From: Ectobacillus sp042610425
GTDB lineage: Bacteria > Bacillota > Bacilli > Bacillales > Bacillaceae_G
DNA length: 64,000 nt
Assembly: GCF_042610425.1 (NCBI RefSeq)
Contig: NZ_JBGJZM010000001.1
Span: 1,860,001-1,924,000, forward strand
Direction of reading: 5' to 3'
In this document: piece by piece, positions 34,205 through 42,137 of the stretch
Layout: each line of letters opens with the position of its first letter
Numbering within the stretch: position 1 is the first letter of the stretch
Translations under genes and position numbers: made by a program
The notes under the pieces: generated by a model
What the model saw: the letters and a program-made list of their open reading frames with translations, nothing else
Database searches by the model: none
Told to the model about the DNA's origin: nothing

Positions 34205-34842
34205 CGATCATTCACAACAGACAATCCCATTATACAAATCATTAGCCAAGAACCTCCTGCTGCAAAGCCAGCTAGTACATCACTTGGATAGTGGACGCCG
34301 AGATAAATTCGGCTTATTCCTATCATGAAGATAAGTAATGCCATTACGCATATGGCTAAAACCTTCTGAACCCTTCCTTTGCATTGCCGAACAAGAAGGT
34401 AAGTAATCATACCATAAAAAACAAAGGAACTCATAGAATGTCCACTTGGAAAACTATATCCTGTTTCATGAATGATTGGATGAATGGTAGGCCGTTGTCG
34501 TTGAAAAATCCATTTCAACAACAGATCAAAACCAATTCCGCCTGAAGCTGCAAGAAATAGGAACATGGCTTCCCACATCCTTTTCTGCCAAATTAGGATA
34601 ACAAGTAGCAACATAAGGATAGCCGCAATGGTTTGCCCAGCTCCCATAAAGGTGAAGCATTCCATTATAATTGTCTCGCGGTTAGATATAAAGGATTGAA
34701 TCAACTTTATTATAGTAATATCAAAATTATACAGCTCTTTTTCAATTAGTTCCGAGGCGAACCTTGCAAAAATATATGTAAATGCTATCAAAATAGCAGT
34801 AGAATATACTAAAAATTTTCTTTCCGATGTGGATAACTTCAT
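34195..34842 (-). CDS. PAP2-family membrane phosphatase
   Basis: A 215-aa integral membrane phosphatase with the three PAP2 motifs: KWIFQRQRP, YSFPSGHS, and SRIYLGVHYPSDVLAG; the two histidines are catalytic. About six membrane helices. Family members hydrolyse undecaprenyl pyrophosphate or phosphatidylglycerol phosphate on the outer face. Convergent with dltX, 11 bp between stop codons. With UppP at 53988 it gives the window two candidate polyprenyl phosphatases. Confidence 0.9.
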   Translation of the reverse strand: MKLSTSERKFLVYSTAILIAFTYIFARFASELIEKELYNFDITIIKLIQSFISNRETIIMECFTFMGAGQTIAAILMLLLVILIWQKRMWEAMFLFLAASGGIGFDLLLKWIFQRQRPTIHPIIHETGYSFPSGHSMSSFVFYGMITYLLVRQCKGRVQKVLAICVMALLIFMIGISRIYLGVHYPSDVLAGFAAGGSWLMICIMGLSVVNDRKK

Positions 34843-34897
34843 CAGCCTTACTCTCCCTATTCCCTCATTTTATATATACCTATAGTAACGGTCTCCA

Positions 34898-34937
34898 TGC
34901 AAAAAGGCAAACCCGTGGAAGTTTGCCTTTTTGCTTA
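34898..34937 (-). terminator. Terminator of the pspA operon
   Basis: AAAAAGGCAAAC and GTTTGCCTTTTT pair around CCGTGGAA, with T-runs on both strands, about 35 bp after pspA. Confidence 0.75.
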
Positions 34938-34972
34938 TCTATTTAAACATTGGATAGGATGCTCTAAATTCT

Positions 34973-35632
34973 TTATTTTGTAGCTTTTAACTTTTCAAGC
35001 TCTTTTTGTACTTCTTCTTTTAGCTCACTACTTACAGATGGCATATGATCCCTTGTGTAAGCTTGTTGGAAGTATTGACTTGCAGCAGCTTCCGCTTCTA
35101 ACTTTTGAATATATTCTTCCATTCTTGCAAAGCCCTTTAATGTATGTTCCGTTTGGAAGGATGCAAGAGTATCTTGTCCAGATTTTAGCGCTTTTGCAGC
35201 GTTTGCTCTAGAGATTAACACCAATTTTTTATATTGTAATTCCTTAAATGTTTCTTGCATTTTACCAATTTGATCGTAGAGAAGAGCTGTTTGTTTTTTC
35301 GTTGCTTCTAATTGTTGCTTGTACATCGCTAGCTTCTTCTCTTGTGTAATTTTTTCTTGTAATGCTACTTGCGCCACTTCGTCTTCGCCTCGGTCTACCG
35401 CTAATTGTGCTTGACGAACTCGTTTCGCAACGATAGCTTCTGCTTCCTCCACAAGTGTTTCATACTTCTTCTCCATAAATAACTGGTCGGCTAATGCATG
35501 CTGTGCTTTCCCGATTTGTTCTTCTACATCACGCATATACTGTTTTAACATCACGACTGGATTTTCTAATTTATCAATCACATCATGTACATCTGCCGTT
35601 ACTAAGTCTTTCACTCTTCTAAATAATCCCAT
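34973..35632 (-). CDS. pspA: PspA/IM30 (LiaH-like) membrane-stress protein
   Basis: A 219-aa protein that is almost entirely coiled coil: MGLFRRVKDLVTADVHDVIDKLENPVVMLKQYMRDVEEQI is the PspA amphipathic N-terminus, followed by long Glu/Lys/Gln/Ala heptads. PspA proteins form ESCRT-III-like scaffolds that bind damaged membrane. The gene overlaps the ribosome-site region of its upstream partner, a two-TM protein with LiaI-like features. The two form a LiaIH-like unit. Confidence 0.95.
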   Translation of the reverse strand: MGLFRRVKDLVTADVHDVIDKLENPVVMLKQYMRDVEEQIGKAQHALADQLFMEKKYETLVEEAEAIVAKRVRQAQLAVDRGEDEVAQVALQEKITQEKKLAMYKQQLEATKKQTALLYDQIGKMQETFKELQYKKLVLISRANAAKALKSGQDTLASFQTEHTLKGFARMEEYIQKLEAEAAASQYFQQAYTRDHMPSVSSELKEEVQKELEKLKATK

Positions 35633-35633
35633 T

Positions 35634-36221
35634 TTATTTTTCCTCCTTGTTTATGTTTCGTTCCCATTCATCTAAGTAATCTGGTTGCTTCACAGTTTGT
35701 GTAGATGTATATTCATCACTTACTAAGTTGTCATTCTTGTTTTTAAATTTCTTATAGAGCCAGTAAATAGCTGCTGCAATAAGTAGAATTGGAAGGGTAG
35801 GTAGTGCACCTAGGCCGATTAACAGTAAGCCAATCCATTTTCTAGGGCCGTGATCTGCACCTCTCCATAATAACCAACCAACAAGAATGGATCCTAGCGC
35901 TAAGAAGAATGGAAGGATAGAGAACCCACCGAACCCTCTTTCATGATGACCAAATCCACCTTGATGCATCATACCTTCTTGATGTATGCCTTTGTGATGC
36001 TGGCCATTTTCTCGAAACTCACCAGCTTGATTTCCGCCTTGAAATTGTCCTTGTCCACCTTGAAACGTAGATTGTGTTGGTTGTTGACTATTCATCATTG
36101 ATGTCATATTGAAGTTGTTGAAACGATATCCTTGATTTTTCACTACTTGAAATCCAGTGAAAATCACAATACCAATGACTGCTAAAAGCACCAGCCATTT
36201 TAATCCTTTTTTCTTTTTCAT
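35634..36221 (-). CDS. LiaI/LiaF-like membrane anchor partner of PspA
   Basis: A 195-aa protein with an N-terminal membrane helix (WLVLLAVIGIVIFTGFQVV), an extracellular segment very rich in Gln, Gly, His and Met (GQGQFQGGNQ, then HHKGIHQEGMMHQGG), two more helices (ILPFFLALGSILVGWLLW; WIGLLLIGLGALPTLPILLIAAAIYWLYKKF) and a cytosolic acidic tail. It sits directly upstream of pspA, like LiaI before LiaH, but is longer. ATG 36221 follows AGGAGG at 7 nt. Confidence 0.75.
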   Translation of the reverse strand: MKKKKGLKWLVLLAVIGIVIFTGFQVVKNQGYRFNNFNMTSMMNSQQPTQSTFQGGQGQFQGGNQAGEFRENGQHHKGIHQEGMMHQGGFGHHERGFGGFSILPFFLALGSILVGWLLWRGADHGPRKWIGLLLIGLGALPTLPILLIAAAIYWLYKKFKNKNDNLVSDEYTSTQTVKQPDYLDEWERNINKEEK

Positions 36222-36289
36222 GCTTACACCTCCTATTAGTAGATTGCCTTGCTTACAGGACCCATTGTAGAAAAGAAAAAAGAAAATAT

Positions 36290-36331
36290 GGTGAAAAATA
36301 GAGTCGGTGAAAAACTTTTTAAAAAGTTTTT
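36290..36331 (-). promoter_or_regulatory. Direct repeats and palindrome upstream of the LiaI-like gene
   Basis: TTTTTCACC occurs twice on the reverse strand with 16-bp spacing (36290-36298 and 36306-36314), next to the perfect 22-bp palindrome AAAAACTTTTTAAAAAGTTTTT (36310-36331). Likely a regulator site for the pspA unit; which regulator is not known. Confidence 0.45.
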
Positions 36332-36344
36332 GGGGAAAGAAAAA

Positions 36345-36368
36345 AAGCGTAAGGATTCTTACGCTTTC
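36345..36368 (-). terminator. Terminator of the two-component operon
   Basis: AGCGTAAG and CTTACGCT pair around AATC, followed by TTTTTTTC on the reverse strand. It overlaps the kinase stop and separates it from the pspA unit. Confidence 0.8.
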
Positions 36369-37723
36369 GTAGGTATGAGCACTGTAAAAGTAGTTCCTGC
36401 TTCGGTACTTGATACTTGAATCGTGCCGCGGTGAGCGTCGACAATCCACTTCGCAATAGATAAGCCGAGTCCATATCCGCCAATATTTTTTGAGCGGGAT
36501 TTATCACCGCGGTAGAATCTTTCAAAAATCCGGCTATAGTCCTCCGGTTTTATGCCGATTCCCGTATCCTGAACGATCATACATAGACTATGTTTCTTAT
36601 CGTTTTCCATGCGTAACGTGACGGTAATTGATCCATGATCCGGTGTGTATTTAATCGCATTGTCTACTAAAATATATAAGAGCTGTGTAAGGCGGTCTTC
36701 ATTTCCATACACCTGTAAGGATTCTGGTGCATCGAATGCTATTTCTATTTGCTTGCTTGCAGCTATAGAGTGGAATGTTTCAATTACCTTACTAGCTGCT
36801 GGACGAAAATCAAATAGGATTTGCGTCACTTCTTGTTCATTTGAGTCGGACCGAGCGAGCGTGAGTAAATCACTGACGAGCTTTGTCATTCGCTTTACTT
36901 CCTCTTTCATATTCTGTTGTACCTTTCGAGAAAAGGCGCTCGTATGCTCGTCCTGTTCCATTTCTAATGTATCAAGAGAAGAAAGTAAAATGCTGAGCGG
37001 CGTTCGTAATTCATGGGAGGCGTTCCCTACAAATTCGCGCTGTCTTATATAGGATTCTTGGACCGGGACAAGAGCCCGCTTAGACATATAGCGGCTTAAT
37101 GATAATGCAACACCAAAGAATACGACCCCAAGTCCGATTAAAATCATCAACAATATTTGAAAGAGATGGTAAACCGGAGAAATATTCTCCCCGACATAAA
37201 GCGTTCCTGTCTGATCTTTCCCATTCATAATAGGCAGGGCAATCATAAGGATTTTTAATTGCTGTACATCCTCACTATGCATCATATGGTGAGAACGCAC
37301 TTCTAACGTTATATTTCGGATTTCACTTTGCTGAGGATACCAACCCTGTATCGTACTTAGAAAATCTTCTCGCATCGGATGAATCGTTTCATCACCGGAT
37401 ATAATTTTTCCTTGCCGATCGGCTACGTAGTAGAAATATTGATTTTGCCCAAATGTAACCGTTGATGAGGATCCAGACGCTCCGTTCATAGAATCTTGAA
37501 TAACACTTGCTTGTTGGCTTGCAAGGGATTCTATTTCTTGGTTTTGATTATACATCATTATAAAATAAAGAAGTCCGTAAACAATACAAATAAACAGCAC
37601 GAGAAACGTCATAAGCAATAGACTATAAGAAAGTGTTAATCTTGTTTGTGTTTGTCTAAAGACATCTTTGACCACCCGTTTCGTTCTTTGGATTCCAGTA
37701 TGATCATTCAAGTTTATACCCAA
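36359..37723 (-). CDS. Sensor histidine kinase
   Basis: A 454-aa membrane kinase: membrane helix 1 about residues 32-56, an extracytoplasmic sensor of about 110 residues (with VTFGQNQYFYYVADRQGKIISGD), membrane helix 2 (IGLGVVFFGVALSL), then HisKA with the phospho-accepting His in NASHELRTPLSILLSSL and HATPase motifs LVDNAIKYTPDHGSI, QDTGIGI and GGYGLGLSIAKWIVDAH. It overlaps the response regulator by 20 bases. The TTG start at 37723 is uncertain; a second TTG four codons later has a better ribosome-site distance. Confidence 0.92.
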   Translation of the reverse strand: MGINLNDHTGIQRTKRVVKDVFRQTQTRLTLSYSLLLMTFLVLFICIVYGLLYFIMMYNQNQEIESLASQQASVIQDSMNGASGSSSTVTFGQNQYFYYVADRQGKIISGDETIHPMREDFLSTIQGWYPQQSEIRNITLEVRSHHMMHSEDVQQLKILMIALPIMNGKDQTGTLYVGENISPVYHLFQILLMILIGLGVVFFGVALSLSRYMSKRALVPVQESYIRQREFVGNASHELRTPLSILLSSLDTLEMEQDEHTSAFSRKVQQNMKEEVKRMTKLVSDLLTLARSDSNEQEVTQILFDFRPAASKVIETFHSIAASKQIEIAFDAPESLQVYGNEDRLTQLLYILVDNAIKYTPDHGSITVTLRMENDKKHSLCMIVQDTGIGIKPEDYSRIFERFYRGDKSRSKNIGGYGLGLSIAKWIVDAHRGTIQVSSTEAGTTFTVLIPTKA

Positions 37724-38375
37724 CCCCCCTTATGCTCTGAATCCACCCTTGTTGCCTTGGTATATTCAATTTTTTTCGTAATAATTTCACCGTTGCATCG
37801 ATTGTTTTTACTGATACATCCGCATCATAGCCCCATATTCGATCAAGGATAATCTCCCTTGGCAAAACTTGTCCTTGATTTTGCACCAATAGATCAAACA
37901 ATTGAAATTCCCGCGGTGTAAGGAGTATTTCTTCGTTTCCTTGAAATACCGCGTGGCTCGTTCGGTTCAATGTTAAGTGATGAATCGTGACGATTTCTTC
38001 CTGAATCGGAGCATAATTTCTCCGGGATACGGCACGCAAACGAGCAAGTAATTCATCAATTTCAAAAGGTTTTACGAGATAATCATCTGCACCCGAGTCG
38101 AGTCCCAGTATACGGTCCTGAAGTGCATCCTTTGCTGTTAGCATCAAAATGGCTCCTGCGTATCCCTCTTTTCGCAAACGACGGCAAACATTAACTCCGT
38201 CTTCGCCGGGCATCATCCAATCAAGAATGAGCACATCATAATGAGAGGCAAGCGCATAATCATAAACCTCATCGCCCCTCATGACCCAATCTACGTTATA
38301 CCCGCCCTTTTTCTTCAGCATATGTACAACTAGCTCCCCAAGATGCTGATCATCTTCTGCTAGTAATAAATTCAT
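37704..38375 (-). CDS. OmpR-family response regulator
   Basis: A 223-aa regulator. Receiver domain: LLAEDDQHLG (acidic pair), LILDWMMPGEDG with the phospho-accepting Asp, LTAKD and VKPFEIDEL. C-terminal winged helix: LTPREFQLFDLLVQNQG, VSVKTIDATVKLLRKKL and IRGVGYKLE. Start ATG 38375 follows GGAG. It forms an operon with the kinase; proximity to the pspA unit suggests that this unit may be a target. Confidence 0.95.
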   Translation of the reverse strand: MNLLLAEDDQHLGELVVHMLKKKGGYNVDWVMRGDEVYDYALASHYDVLILDWMMPGEDGVNVCRRLRKEGYAGAILMLTAKDALQDRILGLDSGADDYLVKPFEIDELLARLRAVSRRNYAPIQEEIVTIHHLTLNRTSHAVFQGNEEILLTPREFQLFDLLVQNQGQVLPREIILDRIWGYDADVSVKTIDATVKLLRKKLNIPRQQGWIQSIRGVGYKLE

Positions 38376-38579
38376 GAAAACCACTCTCCTCTTCTTTACC
38401 TACTGTTTTCACTATATCGTATGAAAATGAAATATAAGTGAAACAAGCTGTAACATCTACGATATACCATGCAAAGAAAAGGTATGCTAGCTTTATTTTA
38501 TATAATTCTTTCGATAATTACGACACTTGTCTTCGTTTTCTTGTGATTGCGTGTGAATTTCACTACCACTAAATGCATA

Positions 38580-38632
38580 GCAAAAACAATAGGGAGGGCT
38601 CCATGTAAAGGAGCCCTCCCTATTGTTTTTGC
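38580..38632. terminator. Perfect 23-bp-arm terminator hairpin
   Basis: GCAAAAACAATAGGGAGGGC and its complement form 23-bp perfect arms around a 7-nt loop, with T-runs on both strands. The GNAT gene ends just beside it. Confidence 0.9.
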
Positions 38633-38633
38633 A

Positions 38634-39251
38634 TTAAGCCTGATTTCGCATGGAAGCGTATTCTTTTTCCCGGTTAATCAATTTATGTTTCACTTCATGC
38701 CAGTCTTGGTCTGTGATGGAGTATAAAACCGCATTTCGAACGTATCCGTTATAATGAATTCGTTCGTTTCGGATAATCCCCTCTTTTACTGCGCCTAATC
38801 TCTCTATTGCTTTTTGTGAACGAATATTCCATTCATCCGTTTTGAACTGAACTCGTATGTATCCTAGCTGTTCAAAGCAATATTGTAGTAATAAATATTT
38901 GCAATCTGAGTTTACGAACGTTCTTTGATAAGGCATAGCATACCATGTATAGCCAATCTCACACGACTTCGTTTTATTATTCATTTCATAAATTCGCGTT
39001 GTTCCGATTACTTTGTTTGATTCTTTTATCATTACCACAAATGGAAGCGAAGTCATTTTCTGACGCGCTCGCAATGCGTTTGCAACCCATCTTTCCATAT
39101 CCGCTTCTTTTTGGATATTTCCTAGCATAAACGACCATATATCATGGTTACTAATTTTATAAAGGAAAGGGGCATGTTCTTGCTGCATCGGAACAAGCTT
39201 AATTCTATCATTCTCAAGAGAAGGTGGTTGTTGGAATAATAATGGATTCAA
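38634..39251 (-). CDS. GNAT-family N-acetyltransferase (RimJ/RimL type)
   Basis: A 205-aa acetyltransferase with ENDRIKLVPMQQEHAPFLYKI, a V/IGTTRIYEMN strand, EIGYTWYAMPYQRT (acetyl-CoA region) and the RimL-type C-terminus VQFKTDEWNIRSQKAIERLGAVKEGIIRNERIHYNGYVRNAV. Closest functional families acetylate ribosomal proteins or small molecules; substrate unknown. GGAGAG lies upstream of the ATG. Monocistronic. Confidence 0.85.
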   Translation of the reverse strand: MNPLLFQQPPSLENDRIKLVPMQQEHAPFLYKISNHDIWSFMLGNIQKEADMERWVANALRARQKMTSLPFVVMIKESNKVIGTTRIYEMNNKTKSCEIGYTWYAMPYQRTFVNSDCKYLLLQYCFEQLGYIRVQFKTDEWNIRSQKAIERLGAVKEGIIRNERIHYNGYVRNAVLYSITDQDWHEVKHKLINREKEYASMRNQA

Positions 39252-39353
39252 TGATATCTCTCCTTTTTACGGGTTACCTTTATATTAATTGGAAAATTAA
39301 AAAAATTAAATAGGAATTTCTCAAAAAATGTAATTAATTTTTATTTGGATCCA

Positions 39354-40247
39354 TTATACAAATAAGCTGACCAATATCGAAATCGTAATAAAACTGAGCA
39401 CTGTACTTACAAAGGTGATAGCTGATACAAGCTGCGGACGTGCATCGTATTGAACAGAGTAAAGAAGAGTTGTTACTGCAGATGGCATCGCTGCTAACAC
39501 AATTATGACATGTTTAAGCAACGGGTCTATAGGTAGTATACTTACAATTCCCCATGCAAGAACAGGAGAAACAAGTAAACGGATTGTAGTTCCCATTGTA
39601 ATTAATCGTTTATCAAAATCTTGAAATCGAATCATCGCAAGTTGCATACCTAGCACAAGCATGACTACAGGAATCGACGATTGCCCCACTAAATCAATGG
39701 CTTGCATAATACTTGGGGTGATGGAAATATGAGCATATTGAAATACTAAGCCTAGTCCTACTGCATATATATTCGGTATCCGAAAAATATTGAGAATTGC
39801 CTCCTTCATACTGCTTTTTCCGCGAGATGCATAATAGACACCAAATATCCCCATGATCAAAGCATGAAGAATCATAATAATAACCGCATCGTTAAATCCC
39901 TTATCCCCAAATGCAAATAAAATAATCGGCGTTCCGTAATTTCCTGAATTCATAAAGGCTGTTGTTAGAATCAAAGCATTTTCACTAAGGGAATCATAGT
40001 GAAGCCAACGACACACCATTCTCGTAATAAGAATTAATGCAGCTAATAAGAGTAGCTGGACTAGAACAATATAAAAAAATTGATGATCGAGTTTATTCAT
40101 ATAAAACGTACGAAAGATTAATGCAGGAGATAGAATATAGAGGGAAATAACAGAAACGGTTCGTATATCAAGCTGAAATCTCTTCTGGGCCCAATAGCCC
40201 GAAAAGAAAATAAGAAAAACTGGTAGGATAATTTCGAATAATGCCAA
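39354..40247 (-). CDS. AEC-family permease
   Basis: A 297-aa polytopic protein of the auxin efflux carrier family with about ten membrane helices. It begins ALFEIILPVFLIFFSGYWAQ and has TTAFMNSGNYGTPIILFAFG in the first half and IVLAAMPSAVTTLLYSVQYD in the second, the two pseudo-symmetric motifs of the fold. The TTG at 40247 is 8 nt after GGGGG; a TTG five codons upstream overlaps that site. Bacillus members are linked to malate or other organic-acid transport; substrate unknown. Confidence 0.85.
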   Translation of the reverse strand: MALFEIILPVFLIFFSGYWAQKRFQLDIRTVSVISLYILSPALIFRTFYMNKLDHQFFYIVLVQLLLLAALILITRMVCRWLHYDSLSENALILTTAFMNSGNYGTPIILFAFGDKGFNDAVIIMILHALIMGIFGVYYASRGKSSMKEAILNIFRIPNIYAVGLGLVFQYAHISITPSIMQAIDLVGQSSIPVVMLVLGMQLAMIRFQDFDKRLITMGTTIRLLVSPVLAWGIVSILPIDPLLKHVIIVLAAMPSAVTTLLYSVQYDARPQLVSAITFVSTVLSFITISILVSLFV

Positions 40248-40379
40248 TGTAGGAACCCCCAAGCGAATTAAGTAAAACTATATTATAATTTTCATATTAT
40301 GTATCATAACGCGTTACAGCTGACCTGCCTAGTACCCTACTTTTGAATTTATATTATTAATATACTTCACTTAAATATA

Positions 40380-40448
40380 TACGCAGCAGATACGGATCTT
40401 ATCGCTTTGGGGACAATGGCTGCCCTTACAAAAGTCCCTGATGATTGA
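40380..40448 (+). pseudogene. Possible remnant of a LacI-family regulator
   Basis: One frame reads YAADTDLIALGTMAALTKVPDD and then a stop. This resembles the LacI/PurR C-domain strand ATDLIALGAMRALKEAG.RVPDDI, with a small deletion. No start or flanking homology is seen, so it is a gene fossil at most. The rest of 40248-40658 has no convincing gene. Confidence 0.4.
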
Positions 40449-40595
40449 GTGAAGATTGAATGTAACATTGCAAACGGCCCCCCTGTTTTCTTTCAGTATC
40501 TTTTATCAATTCATTTCGCTGCTTACTTGCCAGAGCCCCATTTTTTAGATCAATCTCAATCAGGCTTCCATCATTCTCTTTCTAACTCATGAGTA

Positions 40596-40629
40596 AGGCC
40601 ACTGAAACATCGTATTGTTTTAGTGGCCT
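40596..40629 (-). terminator. Terminator of the LCP gene
   Basis: AGGCCACTAAAAC-type arms (plus-strand AGGCCACTGAAAC and GTTTTAGTGGCCT) form a stem. It resembles the end hairpin of the modular repeat element and may be a solo remnant of it. Confidence 0.75.
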
Positions 40630-40658
40630 CATTCGTAATTTGTGGTTTATTAATAGTC

Positions 40659-41603
40659 TTATTGTTGCAGTGGAATCTCTAGGTTTTGGCGTAATTTGTT
40701 TGTAACTTCTTTGCGCGTTTCATCCTTTACGCGGTAATGCCACATCGTACCTGTGAAGAAACCTTCTCCGCCTAATAGTTGGAGCTCTTCATTATTATTT
40801 CGGCTATCTTTATAGTTTTGAATGATTGAGATCATATCATCTTGCGTTAGGTTTGTTTTCACATCTTTGCCAACGGCGGTAAGGATTGGTTCAAGATTGG
40901 AAAGGGATGAGAGATCCGCTCCCTTTTTAATAGTGGCATTTACCAAGTCGCGAATTCTTGACTGACGGCCAAAGTCTCCGCTAGGATCATTATACCGATC
41001 ACGTACGTAAGCCTCTGCCGTATTTCCCGTTAAATGAACGACTCCTTGTGGAAAATGAATCGTCCCTGTTGTGAAATCTAAATTGTTGTTTACATCGATG
41101 CCGCCTAATATAGTAACAATATCTTTTACCGAGCTTGTTTCTACTGTTACATAGTAGTCAACCGGAACATTCATATACTTCTCGATTGTGTTCACTGCCA
41201 TGTCAATGTTCCCATATGCATATGCACGGTTAATGTTGTCACTCTCATTCTTTCCAACAATTTCTCCGTATGTATCACGCGGAATACTTAGCGTCTTCAT
41301 TGTTTTGGTATTCGGATTTAACGTAAGGAGCATAATGGAATCAGAACGACCATATGTTTCTGTTTTGCTTTCTAGTTCATCTTCTCCGACTGGATCAATG
41401 CCTAGTAACAAAATCGAAATTGGCTTTTTCGCCTTTGCACTCACGTCCTCAGGTCGCTGCGAAGAATGGTCTCGGTTGAGCGATTGATGAATTTGGTTCA
41501 TTGTATTTGACACCTTTTGATACACCGTGAATGCATATATGCCTCCCCCAATTAAGAGTACGGTAAAAATGCTAGCAATCCATATTAACACTGTTTTTTT
41601 CAT
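40659..41603 (-). CDS. LytR-CpsA-Psr (LCP) family wall-polymer ligase
   Basis: A 314-aa protein with a short cytosolic start, one membrane helix (TVLIWIASIFTVLLIGGGIYAF) and an LCP domain: ISILLLGIDPVGEDE, RSDSIMLLTLNPNTKTMKTLSIPRDTYGE (Asp and Arg residues that bind pyrophosphate), NRAYAYGNIDMAVNTIE, and YVRDRYNDPSGDFGRQSRIRDLV. LCP enzymes attach teichoic acids or other glycopolymers to peptidoglycan. ATG 41603 is preferred to a start seven codons earlier because of the GAGGA position. Monocistronic. Confidence 0.93.
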   Translation of the reverse strand: MKKTVLIWIASIFTVLLIGGGIYAFTVYQKVSNTMNQIHQSLNRDHSSQRPEDVSAKAKKPISILLLGIDPVGEDELESKTETYGRSDSIMLLTLNPNTKTMKTLSIPRDTYGEIVGKNESDNINRAYAYGNIDMAVNTIEKYMNVPVDYYVTVETSSVKDIVTILGGIDVNNNLDFTTGTIHFPQGVVHLTGNTAEAYVRDRYNDPSGDFGRQSRIRDLVNATIKKGADLSSLSNLEPILTAVGKDVKTNLTQDDMISIIQNYKDSRNNNEELQLLGGEGFFTGTMWHYRVKDETRKEVTNKLRQNLEIPLQQ

Positions 41604-41769
41604 TTGAACTATCCTCGTTTCCATACTAGGTCGTTATTGTTATTTACGTAAGTAATATGCCTATCTTTTAATCTATTATATCTTAATATAGGAATTTTTT
41701 CCTGTCCAATATCCATGTAATTTTATCTGTAACTATAGCATAATCAAGACCAAGCTTTAAGCTTTTTTT

Positions 41770-42060
41770 AGTTGCGGGTGTCAATCCAGGGCTTTGATTC
41801 CCGCTTCAGCACTGTTTCTTCTTTTACGAGCTTCAATCTCTGCCTTTGATTACCACTGCGGCACCTTTTCTTCTTTTACGAGCTTCAATCTCTGCCTTTG
41901 ATTCCCGCTTCAGCACTGTTTCTTCTTTTACGAGCTTCAATCTCTGCCTTTGATTCCCTCTCCGGCACCTTTTCTTCTTTTACGAGCTTCAATCTCTGCC
42001 TTTGATTCCCTCTCCGGCACCTTTTCTTCTTTTTCGGGTATCAATCGCGGCATTATCGCC
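41770..42060. repeat. Second 52-bp tandem array, different sequence
   Basis: CTTTTACGAGCTTCAATCTC starts at 41821, 41873, 41925 and 41977, and a diverged copy at 42029, all exactly 52 bp apart. Degenerate copies flank it (GCGGGTGTCAATC...GATTCCCGC near 41773 forms a hairpin). It has the same period as the other element but a different sequence. It occupies the gap between the LCP gene and the solA-like gene. I see no gene inside. Confidence 0.88.
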
Positions 42061-42086
42061 CGTTTTTTTCTTATAAAAGAAAAAAA

Positions 42087-42120
42087 GTATAATCCCCTCA
42101 AAAAGCGAGAGAATTATACC
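42087..42120 (-). terminator. Terminator of the ylmB-solA unit
   Basis: On the reverse strand GTATAATTCTCTCGC pairs imperfectly with GAGGGGATTATAC and is followed by TTTTTTTC. Confidence 0.75.
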
Positions 42121-42137
42121 TGTAGGAATGGTTACAC

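Noticed and set aside
40432..40590. Reverse frame with NGALASKQRNELIKDTE
   Set aside because: About 50 codons, protein-like in part, but no start, no ribosome site and no family recognised.
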